A DNA stretch of 64,000 nucleotides, from positions 1 through 64,000 of the forward strand of contig NZ_CP017077.1 of assembly GCF_001742225.1 (NCBI RefSeq), in the 5' to 3' direction. Below are positions 36,548-45,733 of the stretch, piece after piece; the stretch's first letter is position 1; every line of letters begins with the position of its first letter. Source of the stretch: Novosphingobium resinovorum. Its GTDB lineage: Bacteria > Pseudomonadota > Alphaproteobacteria > Sphingomonadales > Sphingomonadaceae. The notes below the pieces were generated by a model. That model did not search any database. It saw nothing but the letters and a program-made list of their open reading frames with translations, and had not been told where the DNA came from. A program made the translations under genes and the position numbers.

Positions 36548-37726
36548 TCACAGGCCAAGTGCGGCCTTGGCAATGATGGAAAGCTGGATTTCGCTGGTGC
36601 CTCCGAAGATCGACCAGCTGCGGCTGTTGAGATATCGGGCCGCCGCGACCTGAGCCTGCGCGCTCCCGAATGCAGGTGGCGCAGCATCGCCGTAGAAGGG
36701 ACGCTGCGCGGGTAGTTGCAGCCCGGCAAGACCGAACCCGTCGACGGCAAGACGATCTATACCCTGCCGGATTTCCGACGCGATCAGCTTGGTCGTCAGG
36801 CTGCGCAGCGAAGGCCCCTCGCCGGCTTCAAGCTCCATGAGCGTGCGCAGTTCGGTCATTTCCAGCGCCTCGGCTTCCAGCCTCAGCCGCTCGGCTTGCG
36901 ATGCTAGGTCGCCACGCCACGCCCCGACGGCCTTGGTCAGTCTTGCCAGATCCGCGAGCAACTGCGGCGCGAACGACGATCCGCCGCGCTCGTTCTCAAG
37001 CAGGAACTTGGCGATCGTCCAGCCCTGTCCCTCGTCGCCGATACGGTTGGCGACCGGCACGCGCACTTCGTCCAGGAACACTTCGTTGAGTTCATGATCA
37101 CCCGACGCGCTGAGGATCGGGCGGACCGAAAGCCCCGGCGTCGCCATGTCGATCAGTAGAAAGCTGATGCCCTTCTGTGGCTTCACCGCAGGGTCGGTGC
37201 GCACGAGCGCGAAGAGGTGGTTCGCGAACTGCGCCTGCGTCGTCCAGATCTTGTGACCGGATACCACGTAGTGATCGCCGTCGCGGACCGCCCGCGTGCG
37301 CAGGCTGGCAAGGTCGGACCCGGAGCCCGGCTCGGAAAAACCCTGCGCCCAGACATGCTCTGCGCTGCGCAGTCTTGGCAGAAAATGATCCTGCTGCGCC
37401 GCGCTGCCGAACGCATACAGTACCGGGCCGACCAGCTTGAGGCCCATTCCAGGCAGCGCCGGCGCACCGGCGAGCGCGCATTCCTTCTCGAATATCCAGC
37501 GCTGAAGCGGCGACCATCCCGGTCCACCCGCCTCTCTTGGCCAGTGATAGACCAGCCATCCCTTGGCTTCGAGGATGGCCTGCCATTCGCGCGCGATATC
37601 CGGCTCCGCGAATACCCCGGATGTCAGGGCCGATCCGGTTCGTAGTCGCTCGGGCAATGAGCGATCCAGAAACGCTTGGACCTCATCGCGAAAAGCACGC
37701 TGCGCATCATCGAGACGAAGCTCCAT
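36548..37726 (-). CDS. Acyl-CoA dehydrogenase
   Basis: A 392-residue acyl-CoA dehydrogenase. GFSEPGSGSDLASLRT binds FAD/substrate, IWTTQAQFANHLFALVRTD follows, and the C-terminal end is SRSWSIFGGTSEIQ with the conserved IxGGTSE. It is the first gene of the leftward operon 37726-34345 (dehydrogenase, thiolase, dehydrogenase). It may pair with the short dehydrogenase at 34345 as a heteromer. An ATTGG-N7-CCAAT inverted repeat and a hairpin lie in the region just upstream. Confidence 0.93.
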   Translation of the reverse strand: MELRLDDAQRAFRDEVQAFLDRSLPERLRTGSALTSGVFAEPDIAREWQAILEAKGWLVYHWPREAGGPGWSPLQRWIFEKECALAGAPALPGMGLKLVGPVLYAFGSAAQQDHFLPRLRSAEHVWAQGFSEPGSGSDLASLRTRAVRDGDHYVVSGHKIWTTQAQFANHLFALVRTDPAVKPQKGISFLLIDMATPGLSVRPILSASGDHELNEVFLDEVRVPVANRIGDEGQGWTIAKFLLENERGGSSFAPQLLADLARLTKAVGAWRGDLASQAERLRLEAEALEMTELRTLMELEAGEGPSLRSLTTKLIASEIRQGIDRLAVDGFGLAGLQLPAQRPFYGDAAPPAFGSAQAQVAAARYLNSRSWSIFGGTSEIQLSIIAKAALGL

Positions 37727-37819
37727 CTCAGCACCCCATCAATGCTGCGGTCACCTGCCGCGAGATCGGGTGCGCTGGAATTCGTTTCCGGACCGATGAA
37801 TTGGCCGGGAATTCGGGCT

Positions 37820-37888
37820 TTGCAGGCATGGATCTTCTCCTTGCCTGCAAGTCTAGTGCGACCCGATCACTATTGGCTTCTGACCAAT
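37820..37888. promoter_or_regulatory. Hairpin and inverted repeat between the LuxR gene and the acyl-CoA dehydrogenase operon
   Basis: TTGCAGGCA (37820-37828) pairs with TGCCTGCAA (37842-37850) in a 9-base stem. ATTGG-N7-CCAAT spans 37872-37888. Both lie in the 170-base gap between the LuxR stop and the dehydrogenase start, and both genes read leftward. The hairpin lacks a U tract, so it is a weak terminator. The inverted repeat could be an operator for the adjacent regulator. Confidence 0.4.
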
Positions 37889-37899
37889 GCGTCAGCGCG

Positions 37900-38679
37900 T
37901 CAGCGAACCATTCCCAGGTATCCCAGTTGCGCCGCCTTAAAGAGGGTCTGATCCCTGTTAACCGCGTCCAGCTTTCGCGACGCAGCCCGGATATGAAAGC
38001 GCACCGTCGTTCGCTGAAGCCCGAGAATCAGCCCGATCTCGTCATTTGTCTTGCCCACCGCAGCCCAGCGAAGGCATTCCACCTCCCGTTTGGTCAAGGA
38101 CGTCCCATTCATATCGCGGCGCGGCCGCGCGGTGACAGCGAAGTAACATTGGACGAAGGCCCGAGCGATGATCGCCAGCGTGTCCGCGTGCTCTGCAAAC
38201 GCTTGACTGAGATCATCCTCATCCGGATTCGGGGACAGAAAGCTGGCCGCACCGATCTGTCCAAACGGTAGGTGAACCGGCACCACGAGCGCGGCCGCCG
38301 TTAGCGCCCGCAACTGGAAGTCTGAGACGTCCAGCGCGTCGAGCAAGGGATTCGAAATGCGCGTGCGATAGCCCTGCGCATTACACCAGAACGGCTCCGC
38401 CTCGACACGGCACGCGCTTGTCAGCGGCGACAATAACGCCAGTTGCGGTGACTGCCACCAGCGGGCATCCTCATCTTCACGAAAACCGAAGACTTCGCTC
38501 GCCAGCACGTTGCCATCGCCGTCTCGCATCGGCTCGCGGCTTGCGATGTTGTCCGTCACCGCCGCACGCAGTCCGGATAAGCAGCGGATCGTATCGCGCA
38601 ACGCTTCTGCCGCAGGGCGTATGCCTTCAGCATGCGTAAAGCGAACCGAACTCAGCGTGGCGTGTATGTCGATGCTCAT
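37900..38679 (-). CDS. LuxR-type transcriptional regulator
   Basis: A 259-residue regulator. The C-terminal LuxR helix-turn-helix occupies about residues 197-259 (LTKREVECLRWAAVGKTNDEIGLILGL, then TVRFHIRAASRKL). The N-terminal 160 residues resemble an autoinducer-binding-like domain in length and position, but I see no certain signature. No luxI-type synthase is nearby, so it would be an orphan (solo). It follows the TetR gene in the same direction, 6 bases apart, and probably controls the acyl-CoA dehydrogenase operon downstream. Confidence 0.86.
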   Translation of the reverse strand: MSIDIHATLSSVRFTHAEGIRPAAEALRDTIRCLSGLRAAVTDNIASREPMRDGDGNVLASEVFGFREDEDARWWQSPQLALLSPLTSACRVEAEPFWCNAQGYRTRISNPLLDALDVSDFQLRALTAAALVVPVHLPFGQIGAASFLSPNPDEDDLSQAFAEHADTLAIIARAFVQCYFAVTARPRRDMNGTSLTKREVECLRWAAVGKTNDEIGLILGLQRTTVRFHIRAASRKLDAVNRDQTLFKAAQLGYLGMVR

Positions 38680-38685
38680 GAAAGC

Positions 38686-39303
38686 TTAGACCGGGCTCTT
38701 GCTGAGCCCTTCGAAGAAGGGCCGGCATAGGGCATCGGCAACCTTTTCTGGCGACTGTTTTTTGGCGAGAGGAGGGTACCACTTGTAGGCCCAGTTGCAC
38801 ATTCCCAGGAACGCGTAGGTAGTCAGCGTTGGATCGCAATCGCGGAACTGGCCATTGTCGATTCCCTTGACGATGATACCCTGCAGACGCGCGAAATAAG
38901 CGTTCCTTCGCTCCTTGATTTGGTTGCGCAAGGTGCCTTCGAGATCGCCGTAATGGTCCATGAAGGCCCGCACATAGCCTGGGTGATCGGCGATCTGGCG
39001 AAGGATATCGATACATGCGCTGCGCAGCAGGACAAACGGATCGCCTGTGGCATCGTCGCTGCTCAGCCCTTCCAGCAACGCGCTCATATGCGCATCGTGG
39101 ATCGCGTAGAGAATGTCATGCTTGCTGCGAAAGTAGTGATAGAGCGTTGGCTTGCCGAGGCCTACCTCGTCCGCGAGCATCTGCATGGATGCCTTGTGAT
39201 ACCCGACCCGATCGAACAGCACGGCGCAATGCTTCAGGATTTCGTTGCGCTTCTCCCCGTGCGCCTCGGTCGTCGGTCGCTTTTTTGTCGCTTGTCGTGC
39301 CAT
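38686..39303 (-). CDS. TetR family transcriptional regulator
   Basis: A 205-residue TetR regulator. The N-terminal helix-turn-helix (about residues 20-65) contains ADEVGLGKPTLYHYFRSKHDILYAI. The ligand domain has DHYGDLEGTLRNQI and a TYAFLGMCNWAYKWY segment, which resembles KstR2/FadR-like regulators of acyl-CoA pathways. It lies 49 bases downstream of the SDR gene 39353-40108, whose promoter region carries a GACCGNNCGGTC site. It is therefore probably autoregulated and is the best candidate to bind all copies of that palindrome. The ligand is probably an acyl-CoA (inference). Confidence 0.92.
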   Translation of the reverse strand: MARQATKKRPTTEAHGEKRNEILKHCAVLFDRVGYHKASMQMLADEVGLGKPTLYHYFRSKHDILYAIHDAHMSALLEGLSSDDATGDPFVLLRSACIDILRQIADHPGYVRAFMDHYGDLEGTLRNQIKERRNAYFARLQGIIVKGIDNGQFRDCDPTLTTYAFLGMCNWAYKWYPPLAKKQSPEKVADALCRPFFEGLSKSPV

Positions 39304-39352
39304 GATCGGCTGATACCCTTGTCTTTATCGGGCCCGCGGGCCGGTCCTGATC

Positions 39353-40108
39353 CTATTGCACCAATGCGCCGCCGTCCACGGCCAGCCCCGTGCCCGTGAT
39401 ATAGGACGATCGATCGCTCGCCAAATAGACGACGGCCTCCACCACTTCGTCCATCTTCGCCATGCGTCCGGCAGGCACGCGCGCCACCCGGCGGGCGAAA
39501 GCCTGCTCGTCCGGGTAAGCGGCCCGCGCCAGATCGCTGTCGATGGGACCGGGGTGGACGGAATTGCAGCGCACGCCATCGCCCGCATGCTGCGCAGCCG
39601 TGATCCGGGTCAGCATCGTCAGCGCCGCCTTGCTGCAGGCATAGGCCGGGTCCATGATCTGCGACTGCCCCAGCCCCGCGACGGACGCAACATTCACGAT
39701 CGCGCCGCCGCCATTGGCTCTGAATACCGGCAGCAAGGCGCGCGTGCCCAGAAACGGTCCCCGTGCATTGATCGCCATGCTGCGGTCCCAGTCTTCCGGC
39801 AGACGATCTTCGATGGGCACCAGACCCGAAGCGATTGCCGCATTGTTGACGAGAATGTCCACGCCGGACCACTGCGCGACCAGATCCTGCACCGTGCCGG
39901 CCCAGTCTTCTTCCCGCGTCACGTCTAGACGGCAGGCGCGGGCATCGCCGCTCATCGCTACAATCGCTTCGATCACACTGGCGCTTCCCGCCACATCGAT
40001 GTCAGCTACCGCGACCCGCGCGCCTTCGCGGGCGAAGGCGATGGCTATGGCTGCCCCCAGACCATTCGCAGCCCCTGTCACGATCGCGCGCTTGCCGGAT
40101 AATTGCAT
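39353..40108 (-). CDS. SDR family oxidoreductase
   Basis: A 251-residue classical SDR. Cofactor loop TGAANGLGAAIA near residue 12, DILVNNAA in the middle, active-site Tyr-x3-Lys in AYACSKAAL, and the C-terminal LAVDGGALVQ. It is divergent from the SDR at 40210, with an operator-like palindrome between them. It is followed by the TetR and LuxR genes and is probably transcribed with them. Confidence 0.92.
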   Translation of the reverse strand: MQLSGKRAIVTGAANGLGAAIAIAFAREGARVAVADIDVAGSASVIEAIVAMSGDARACRLDVTREEDWAGTVQDLVAQWSGVDILVNNAAIASGLVPIEDRLPEDWDRSMAINARGPFLGTRALLPVFRANGGGAIVNVASVAGLGQSQIMDPAYACSKAALTMLTRITAAQHAGDGVRCNSVHPGPIDSDLARAAYPDEQAFARRVARVPAGRMAKMDEVVEAVVYLASDRSSYITGTGLAVDGGALVQ

Positions 40109-40129
40109 CCACTGTCCCTTTTGAGCATC

Positions 40130-40141
40130 GACCGTCCGGTC
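40130..40141. promoter_or_regulatory. GACCGTCCGGTC operator-like palindrome
   Basis: GACCGTCCGGTC sits between the divergent SDR genes (starts at 40108 and 40210), 21 bases from the leftward start. It is identical to the site at 41664 and matches GACCGNNCGGTC at 28103 and 28157. Confidence 0.72.
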
Positions 40142-40209
40142 GGCCGCCTATAGCCTTGAAGGTGAAGCAATGAATGCGCAAGACGAAACCGGGCGAGAGG
40201 ACAAGTTTG

Positions 40210-40950
40210 ATGGACCTGAATGGACGATCTGCACTGGTGACCGGCGCCAGCTCAGGGCTGGGGCGCCATTTCGCACAGCTGCTGGCAAAGCATGGCGCCA
40301 CCGTGTTCGCGGCAGGTCGCCGCGAGGATGCGCTGGTTTCGCTGTCGGAGGAAACGCAGGGGCGCTGCCGACCGGTGATCATGGACGTTGTCGATCCGGC
40401 ATCTGTCGCCGCCGGGTTCGACCTTATCGCACGCGAAGACGTTCCTCCCCTTTCAATCCTGGTCAACAACGCCGGGGTCGCACAGACGCGCGCCGCGATC
40501 GATGTATCGCCCGAAGACTGGCATTCAGTGCTGCAGCCCAACCTGACCGGCGCCTTTCTTGTTGCCCGGCAGGCGGCTCTCGCGATGACGGCAGGCGGCT
40601 CCATCATCAACGTCGCATCGATCCTGGGCGAGCGGGTCTCCAAGGGCCTCGCCGCCTATGCCGCCAGCAAGGCCGGGCTGATCCAGTTGACCAAGGCCCT
40701 GGCGCTCGAATGGGCACCACGCGCGATCCGGGTCAATGCACTGGCCCCCGGATACATCGAGACGGATCTCAACCGGGCCTTCTTCCAGTCGGAAGCGGGG
40801 CTGCGGCTGATCGCTCGCATCCCGCAGAAGCGTCTTGGCGCCATGCACGATCTGGACGGCCCCTTGCTGCTGCTGGTTGGCGAGCATTCGGCCTACATGA
40901 CCGGCGGGGTGATCGCAGTGGATGGCGGTCACCTCGTCAGCGGGCTCTAG
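40210..40950 (+). CDS. SDR family oxidoreductase
   Basis: A 246-residue SDR. TGASSGLGRHFA near residue 12, LVNNAG, active-site Tyr-x3-Lys in AYAASKAGL, and the C-terminal IAVDGGH. ATG 40210 has GAGAGGA 7 bases upstream; the frame could extend to 40174 but that leader is unlikely. It is a single-gene transcript convergent with the CMD-like gene at 40956, with only 5 bases between stops. It probably oxidises a hydroxyl on the acyl-CoA or ring intermediate. Confidence 0.92.
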   Translation: MDLNGRSALVTGASSGLGRHFAQLLAKHGATVFAAGRREDALVSLSEETQGRCRPVIMDVVDPASVAAGFDLIAREDVPPLSILVNNAGVAQTRAAIDVSPEDWHSVLQPNLTGAFLVARQAALAMTAGGSIINVASILGERVSKGLAAYAASKAGLIQLTKALALEWAPRAIRVNALAPGYIETDLNRAFFQSEAGLRLIARIPQKRLGAMHDLDGPLLLLVGEHSAYMTGGVIAVDGGHLVSGL

Positions 40951-40955
40951 AACAC

Positions 40956-41645
40956 TCAGGCGTCCATGGAGGTCGCGCCGACCACCCAGGCTGACAGGCC
41001 GCTGGTGGGCACGGCGCAGATGACCGCTTCGGCGACTGCCTGCTCGCTCGCCCCGGCCTTGCGGGCACCGTTCATGTGAACCGATGCCCAACTGCTGTAA
41101 TCGGCGGCGAGCACGGTCACCAGCAGCAGCTCCGCATTCACCACTCCCAGCGCAGTGCCGGACAGCGTGCCCTCGCGCATCAGGTAATAGGCATCGGCCG
41201 CCAAGGGGACCAGATCGAGCAGCTTTCCCAAGGAAGGCGGCATCGTACCGAAGTAGTGCAGGAAATTCGCCTCGGCATCGCCGGGAGCAACATCGACCGT
41301 CTGTTCGTCGGCATGCGGACCGGCTGCGTCGCCGAACACCGATGCGTAGATGCCATGAAACCGCAAGGCCGCACCTTCTCCGCGCACGCTCGACAGGATC
41401 GCCACTGCGGCCCCCGCCTGCTCTGCCGTCAGCCCCGCATCACGGGCCGCGGACAATTCCCGGCGGGCCATCTCCTCATAGCCCTTGGTCGTGGCGGCGC
41501 AGGCGGCGAACAGCAGTTTGACACGGGCCGGAAGCGCGCCATCGCTCTCGATGACGGATCGGAAGCGGCGAAACCCCGCCACCGTCTTGGGGGCGTCGCG
41601 GCGTAGCAGGCCAAGCGTCGGCAAGGGACTGATCGAGGCAGTCAT
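40956..41645 (-). CDS. Tandem carboxymuconolactone decarboxylase-like protein (paralog of 27369-28076)
   Basis: A 229-residue protein with two CMD/AhpD-like modules. ELLLVTVLAADYSSWASVHMNGARKAGASEQAVAEAVI carries the conserved His and the GAS segment. No CxxC is present (SSWASVH), as in the paralog. ATG 41645 has GGGAGAG upstream. It is divergent from the SDR gene at 41817, with two operator-like palindromes between them, so both paralogs start leftward transcripts controlled by the same element. Confidence 0.85.
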   Translation of the reverse strand: MTASISPLPTLGLLRRDAPKTVAGFRRFRSVIESDGALPARVKLLFAACAATTKGYEEMARRELSAARDAGLTAEQAGAAVAILSSVRGEGAALRFHGIYASVFGDAAGPHADEQTVDVAPGDAEANFLHYFGTMPPSLGKLLDLVPLAADAYYLMREGTLSGTALGVVNAELLLVTVLAADYSSWASVHMNGARKAGASEQAVAEAVICAVPTSGLSAWVVGATSMDA

Positions 41646-41663
41646 GTTCTCTCCCATATTCCA

Positions 41664-41752
41664 GACCGTCCGGTCGGTTCGGAACGAACGCTATGCCGAG
41701 GCGGACGGTCGGTCAATGGGCGATAAGGCAATTGACGCCCGACCGGACGGTC
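41664..41752. promoter_or_regulatory. Two GACCGNNCGGTC operator-like palindromes
   Basis: GACCGTCCGGTC (41664-41675) and GACCGGACGGTC (41741-41752) lie near the two divergent starts (41645 and 41817). A partial extra copy, GGACGGTCGGTC, is at 41703-41714. The spacing between the two full sites is 77 bases centre to centre. Confidence 0.72.
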
Positions 41753-41816
41753 GATTAACGTCAGTCATGTGCCGAGTCCCGTTCAACGGAGGCCGAGCGA
41801 AGAGAGAGGAAGCGAA

Positions 41817-42704
41817 ATGAAGGACTTCTCCGGCAAGACAGCCGTCATCACCGGCGCGGGCAGCGGCATCGGCGCAGCCTTGGCCGGGCTGGCCGCAGCG
41901 CAGGGGATGAACCTCGTGCTGGCCGACATCAACCTGCCTGATCTCGAAGCCGTGGCCGCCACGCTTGGCGGCGCGCCGGTGGCTCTCGCCCGGACAGACG
42001 TGGCCGATCCAGCATCCGTACAGACGCTCGCCGATATGGCATGGGACCGGTTCGGCGGCGTCGATCTGCTGTGCAACAATGCCGGTGTGGTCCCAGGTGG
42101 ACGACATCGTCTGGTCTGGGACTATCCGCTGGAGGACTGGCGGTGGGCCTTCGGCGTCAATGTCGAGGGCGTGGTGAACGGCATTCGCAGCTTCATCCCG
42201 CGCATGATCGCCGACGGGCGCCCCGGCCATGTTCTGAACACCGCATCTGTTGCCGGGTTCGTCAGCGGGGCCGGTTCAGCGGTCTATGGGTCTTCCAAGC
42301 ACGCCGTCGTACGCATCACCGAGGCGCTCTACGCGGGCCTGCGCGATGAGGGCGCGCCCATCGGGGTCACCATGCTGTGTCCGGGCCTGGTCGCCACGCG
42401 GATTTACGATGCGGAACGGTCGCGGCCCGACAGCCTGCGGCCGGAGCTTGGCAGAGCGCAGGAATCGCAGGAGCTGCAGGACATTGCGGACAATCTCTAC
42501 CGCAACGCGATCTCGCCGGAGGTCGTAGCCGAGCAGGCATTCACCGGAATCCGCGAAGACAAGCTCTATGTCTTCACGTCCGATGGTTTCGATACGCCGA
42601 TCGCGGAGAGGACGCAGGCGATCCTGTCCCGCACCAATCCGCAGTTCGCCAGCCTGCTCTCTCTCAGCAAGAGTGATGCACAGATAGAGGACGCCGCGTC
42701 GTGA
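41817..42704 (+). CDS. SDR family oxidoreductase
   Basis: A 295-residue SDR. ITGAGSGIGAALA near residue 11, LCNNAGVVPGG, Tyr-x3-Lys in VYGSSKHAV, and an extended C-terminus without the DGG ending. It resembles the longer SDRs found in cyclic-alcohol and steroid degradation. ATG 41817 is preceded by AGAGAGAGGA. It is the first of five closely spaced genes (SDR, SDR, crotonase, porin, DUF2889), and overlaps the next by 4 bases. Confidence 0.92.
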   Translation: MKDFSGKTAVITGAGSGIGAALAGLAAAQGMNLVLADINLPDLEAVAATLGGAPVALARTDVADPASVQTLADMAWDRFGGVDLLCNNAGVVPGGRHRLVWDYPLEDWRWAFGVNVEGVVNGIRSFIPRMIADGRPGHVLNTASVAGFVSGAGSAVYGSSKHAVVRITEALYAGLRDEGAPIGVTMLCPGLVATRIYDAERSRPDSLRPELGRAQESQELQDIADNLYRNAISPEVVAEQAFTGIREDKLYVFTSDGFDTPIAERTQAILSRTNPQFASLLSLSKSDAQIEDAAS

Positions 42705-43453
42705 GCGCGCTGCAGGATCGCATCGCGCTGGTCACCGGCGCCGCATCCGGTATCGGCCTGGCGACGGCCAGACGCTTTGCCGACGAAGGCGCACAGGTGC
42801 TGATCGCCGATCTGGATGCGGCAGGCCTGACCCGCGCTCTGGATGCCATGCCCGGTTCCCGCCACGAGGCCATCACGCTCGACGTCACCGATGAGCCTGC
42901 CTGGATCGCGCTTGCCTCGCGCATCGAGCGACAGTTCGGCCACCTGGACGTGCTGTTCAACAATGCCGGGTTTGGCAAGTTCGGCTCGATCGCGGATACC
43001 TCGCTGGACATGTGGCGCTCGGTGATCGGGGTCAACCTCGACAGCATCTTCCTTGCGACCAAGTACATGCTGCCGCTTCTGGAGGCATCCGGGCACGGAT
43101 CGATCATCAACATGTCTTCGATCCGGGGCATAGCCGCCGCGCCCGATTGTGCGTCCTACTGTGCGGCGAAAGGCGGCGTCCGGATGTTCACCAAGGCGAC
43201 AGCACTGGAATGTGCTGCCGCCGGAAACGGTGTGCGCGCAAATTCGATTCACCCAGGCCACGTCGCCACCCCTCTGACGGCAGCGGCACATGGAGATCCG
43301 CAAGTCGCCCGCCGCTTGCTCGATGACGTTCCTATCGGCCGGATCGGTGTGCCTGAGGAGATCGCCGATGCCGTCGTGTTTCTTGCGAGTGACGCGGCGC
43401 GGTACATGACAGGTGCCGAACTGGTGGTCGACGGCGGATCGACCGCGCAGTGA
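42701..43453 (+). CDS. SDR family oxidoreductase
   Basis: A 250-residue SDR. TGAASGIGLATA near residue 11, FNNAGFG, active-site Tyr-x3-Lys in SYCAAKGGV, and the C-terminal LVVDGGSTAQ. The GTG start overlaps the upstream stop (GTGA), and its own stop overlaps the crotonase start in the same way, so the three are translationally coupled. Confidence 0.93.
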   Translation: MSALQDRIALVTGAASGIGLATARRFADEGAQVLIADLDAAGLTRALDAMPGSRHEAITLDVTDEPAWIALASRIERQFGHLDVLFNNAGFGKFGSIADTSLDMWRSVIGVNLDSIFLATKYMLPLLEASGHGSIINMSSIRGIAAAPDCASYCAAKGGVRMFTKATALECAAAGNGVRANSIHPGHVATPLTAAAHGDPQVARRLLDDVPIGRIGVPEEIADAVVFLASDAARYMTGAELVVDGGSTAQ

Positions 43454-44283
43454 TTTCATCCGGCCCCGTAAGCCTGACCATCGACAAGGGCGTGGCCCAC
43501 CTCACGCTCACCCGCCCGGACACGCGCAACGCGATTTCCCCGGAGATAGCCGAGGCCCTGAGGGAGGCGGTCAATATCTGCGCCGCGTCTGATGACGTGC
43601 GCTGCATTCTTCTGACCGGCAGCGGGCGGTTCTTCTCGGTCGGAGGCGATATCGATCTGTTCGCTCGGGCCGGAGCCGATGCGCGCACGCACGTCTTCGA
43701 TCTGGCGCAATGCTTCCACCACGCCGTCCATGGCCTCGCCACGATGCCCAAACCGTTGGTCACTGCCATCAACGGTCCTGCGGCGGGCGCGGGGATGAGC
43801 CTCGCCATTCTGGGCGATATCGTTCTTGCCGCCGCATCTTCGCATTTTACCGCCGCTTATACCGCTGTCGGACTGACACCCGACGGCGGCCTGTCATGGG
43901 CTTTGCCGCGGCTCGTCGGGCTACGTCGGGCGCAGGACCTGATCCTGACCAATCGGCGCGTGGATACGCAGGAAGCCGCCACAATCGGCTTGGTCACCCG
44001 CGTTGTGCCGGACGAGGCGCTAGCTGAAGAAGCCCAGGGACTCGCGATGCAACTCGCCACCGGGCCGGTCGGCGCGCTGGGAACATGTCGACGGCTTCTG
44101 GCGGCATCCCATACCGCGACGTTGCCTCAGCATCTGGAAGCGGAAGCCCATGCGATCGCCGCCTCCTGCGCCGGCAGGGAGGGCCGCGAAGGGGTAGCGG
44201 CATTTATGGAGAAACGACCGCCGGATTTTGTGGGGCAACGCAATCTCGAATCCATTTCAAACGACGACGGGCCGCCTTCATGA
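43450..44283 (+). CDS. Crotonase-family enoyl-CoA isomerase-like protein
   Basis: A 277-residue crotonase. FFSVGGDIDLF gives the oxyanion region. The first catalytic Glu is missing (GAGMSLAIL in place of GGxEL), while Asp occurs in GLTPDGGLSW, the pattern of PaaG/enoyl-CoA isomerase-like members. Double-bond shifting is therefore more likely than hydration. The start is GTG (GTGA overlap). Its stop overlaps the porin gene start (ATGA). Confidence 0.9.
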   Translation: MISSGPVSLTIDKGVAHLTLTRPDTRNAISPEIAEALREAVNICAASDDVRCILLTGSGRFFSVGGDIDLFARAGADARTHVFDLAQCFHHAVHGLATMPKPLVTAINGPAAGAGMSLAILGDIVLAAASSHFTAAYTAVGLTPDGGLSWALPRLVGLRRAQDLILTNRRVDTQEAATIGLVTRVVPDEALAEEAQGLAMQLATGPVGALGTCRRLLAASHTATLPQHLEAEAHAIAASCAGREGREGVAAFMEKRPPDFVGQRNLESISNDDGPPS

Positions 44284-45689
44284 ATTTTCCCACACATCCG
44301 CCACAAATCCCCATCCTGACCGCCGCACTGATCGCCTCGACCCTATTTTACGCCTCTCCCGCGCTTTCGCAGGAACAGGAGAGCGAGGCGCCCGCACAGG
44401 CATCGCCTGCCGAATCCTCCACCGTGCAGACCGTCCTGCCCGACAGCGAAGACGCGCCGCCGCCTCAGGATCGGTACAAGCGCTTCGACGATCTCAGTCT
44501 CAAGGGCTGGGCCATCACGTACCCCCGAGTTGCCGACACGATTCTGGCTGATCACGGCGGCGTGCGTGACGCACTGGCAGACATCGGCATCGGCATTTCG
44601 CCGATCAACACCGCCAATTTCCAGTACGACTTTCTGCAGAACGATCGCGGCTATAAGGGCCCACAGTTGTACAATGGACAGGACATCACCCGCACCAACA
44701 CGACGGTAAGCCTGACGGCAACCTACGACATGGGGATGATCGGCATCAAGGGCGGCCAGATCGCCACGACGTTCAGCCTCGTCGACAACAGCTTCCCGGA
44801 AGTGAACGGACCGAAGAAGCTGCGCATCGGGCGTCTGCATTACTACCAGTCGCTGTTTCACGACCGCGTCGATTTCAAGGTCGGCTATATCGACAACACG
44901 CAGGAATTTCTGGGCATCAATGTCGGAGGCAATCTCGCCACCGGCAACCTCGGCCCGCAGGCTACGATCCCGTTCCAGCTGGGCCTCAGCTATGGCGGCT
45001 TTGCCGCCCCCGGCTTCAACGCCCGCGTAAAGGTCGGCAGGCATCTTTACAACAAGGTCGGCGTACAGCGCAGTCTGCCCCCCGGCGGTGCCACTGCCGA
45101 GAATGCGGTCAATCCGGGCGGCTTCCGCTTCCACCCTCCCGGCACCGGTGTGCTGGTAATCGACGAAGTCGGCTTCAACAGCCCCGCCGCGCGCGGGGAA
45201 AAGTCGATATGGATACGCGGCGGCGGCATCTACAATACGACGAAGTTCGACACTTTTGACGGCGCCCGCTCCACCAACTGGGCGACGTTTATTGCAGGCG
45301 ACAAGCAGATCACCCAGCCCGATCCGCAAAAGCCTGCACGCGGCGTCTATGTGGGAGCCACCTTCAACTATGCGCCGCCACGACAGAACCTCTATACCCA
45401 ATACTACGAAGGACGGGTCTACGCCGTGGGCATGCTGAAGGGGCGCCCCTTCGACCTCGCATCGCTGGTCACCACCTTCAACAAGTACAGCCCCGCAGGC
45501 TTGCGGACCAGAACCGCGCAGGGCGAAGAGAACTATCGCGCCACCTGGGCCCTCATCGCCAGTTACGCCTACCGGGTCCGTCCGGGCATCTACCTCCAAC
45601 CAGGCCTCGGAGTTACGGTCCACCCGACCTACAGCCCTCGCTTCGGGACGGCTTTGAACGGCTATCTCAGCTTGGTGACGATGTTCTGA
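44280..45689 (+). CDS. OprB-like outer-membrane porin
   Basis: A 469-residue exported protein. The signal peptide is MNFPTHPPQIPILTAALIA and ends near PALSQE. ILADHGGVRDALADIGIGISP resembles the tGdWgGxRtxLadxGi motif of carbohydrate-selective porins (OprB family). The barrel body ends in GIYLQPGLGVTVHP and a terminal Phe. It would admit the substrate across the outer membrane, in addition to the TonB receptors. It overlaps the crotonase gene by 4 bases; upstream frame is shadow. Confidence 0.82.
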   Translation: MNFPTHPPQIPILTAALIASTLFYASPALSQEQESEAPAQASPAESSTVQTVLPDSEDAPPPQDRYKRFDDLSLKGWAITYPRVADTILADHGGVRDALADIGIGISPINTANFQYDFLQNDRGYKGPQLYNGQDITRTNTTVSLTATYDMGMIGIKGGQIATTFSLVDNSFPEVNGPKKLRIGRLHYYQSLFHDRVDFKVGYIDNTQEFLGINVGGNLATGNLGPQATIPFQLGLSYGGFAAPGFNARVKVGRHLYNKVGVQRSLPPGGATAENAVNPGGFRFHPPGTGVLVIDEVGFNSPAARGEKSIWIRGGGIYNTTKFDTFDGARSTNWATFIAGDKQITQPDPQKPARGVYVGATFNYAPPRQNLYTQYYEGRVYAVGMLKGRPFDLASLVTTFNKYSPAGLRTRTAQGEENYRATWALIASYAYRVRPGIYLQPGLGVTVHPTYSPRFGTALNGYLSLVTMF

Positions 45690-45733
45690 GATGAGCGCCG
45701 GCCCTTTCCCTCCACGATCCGGGTGTCCGAACC

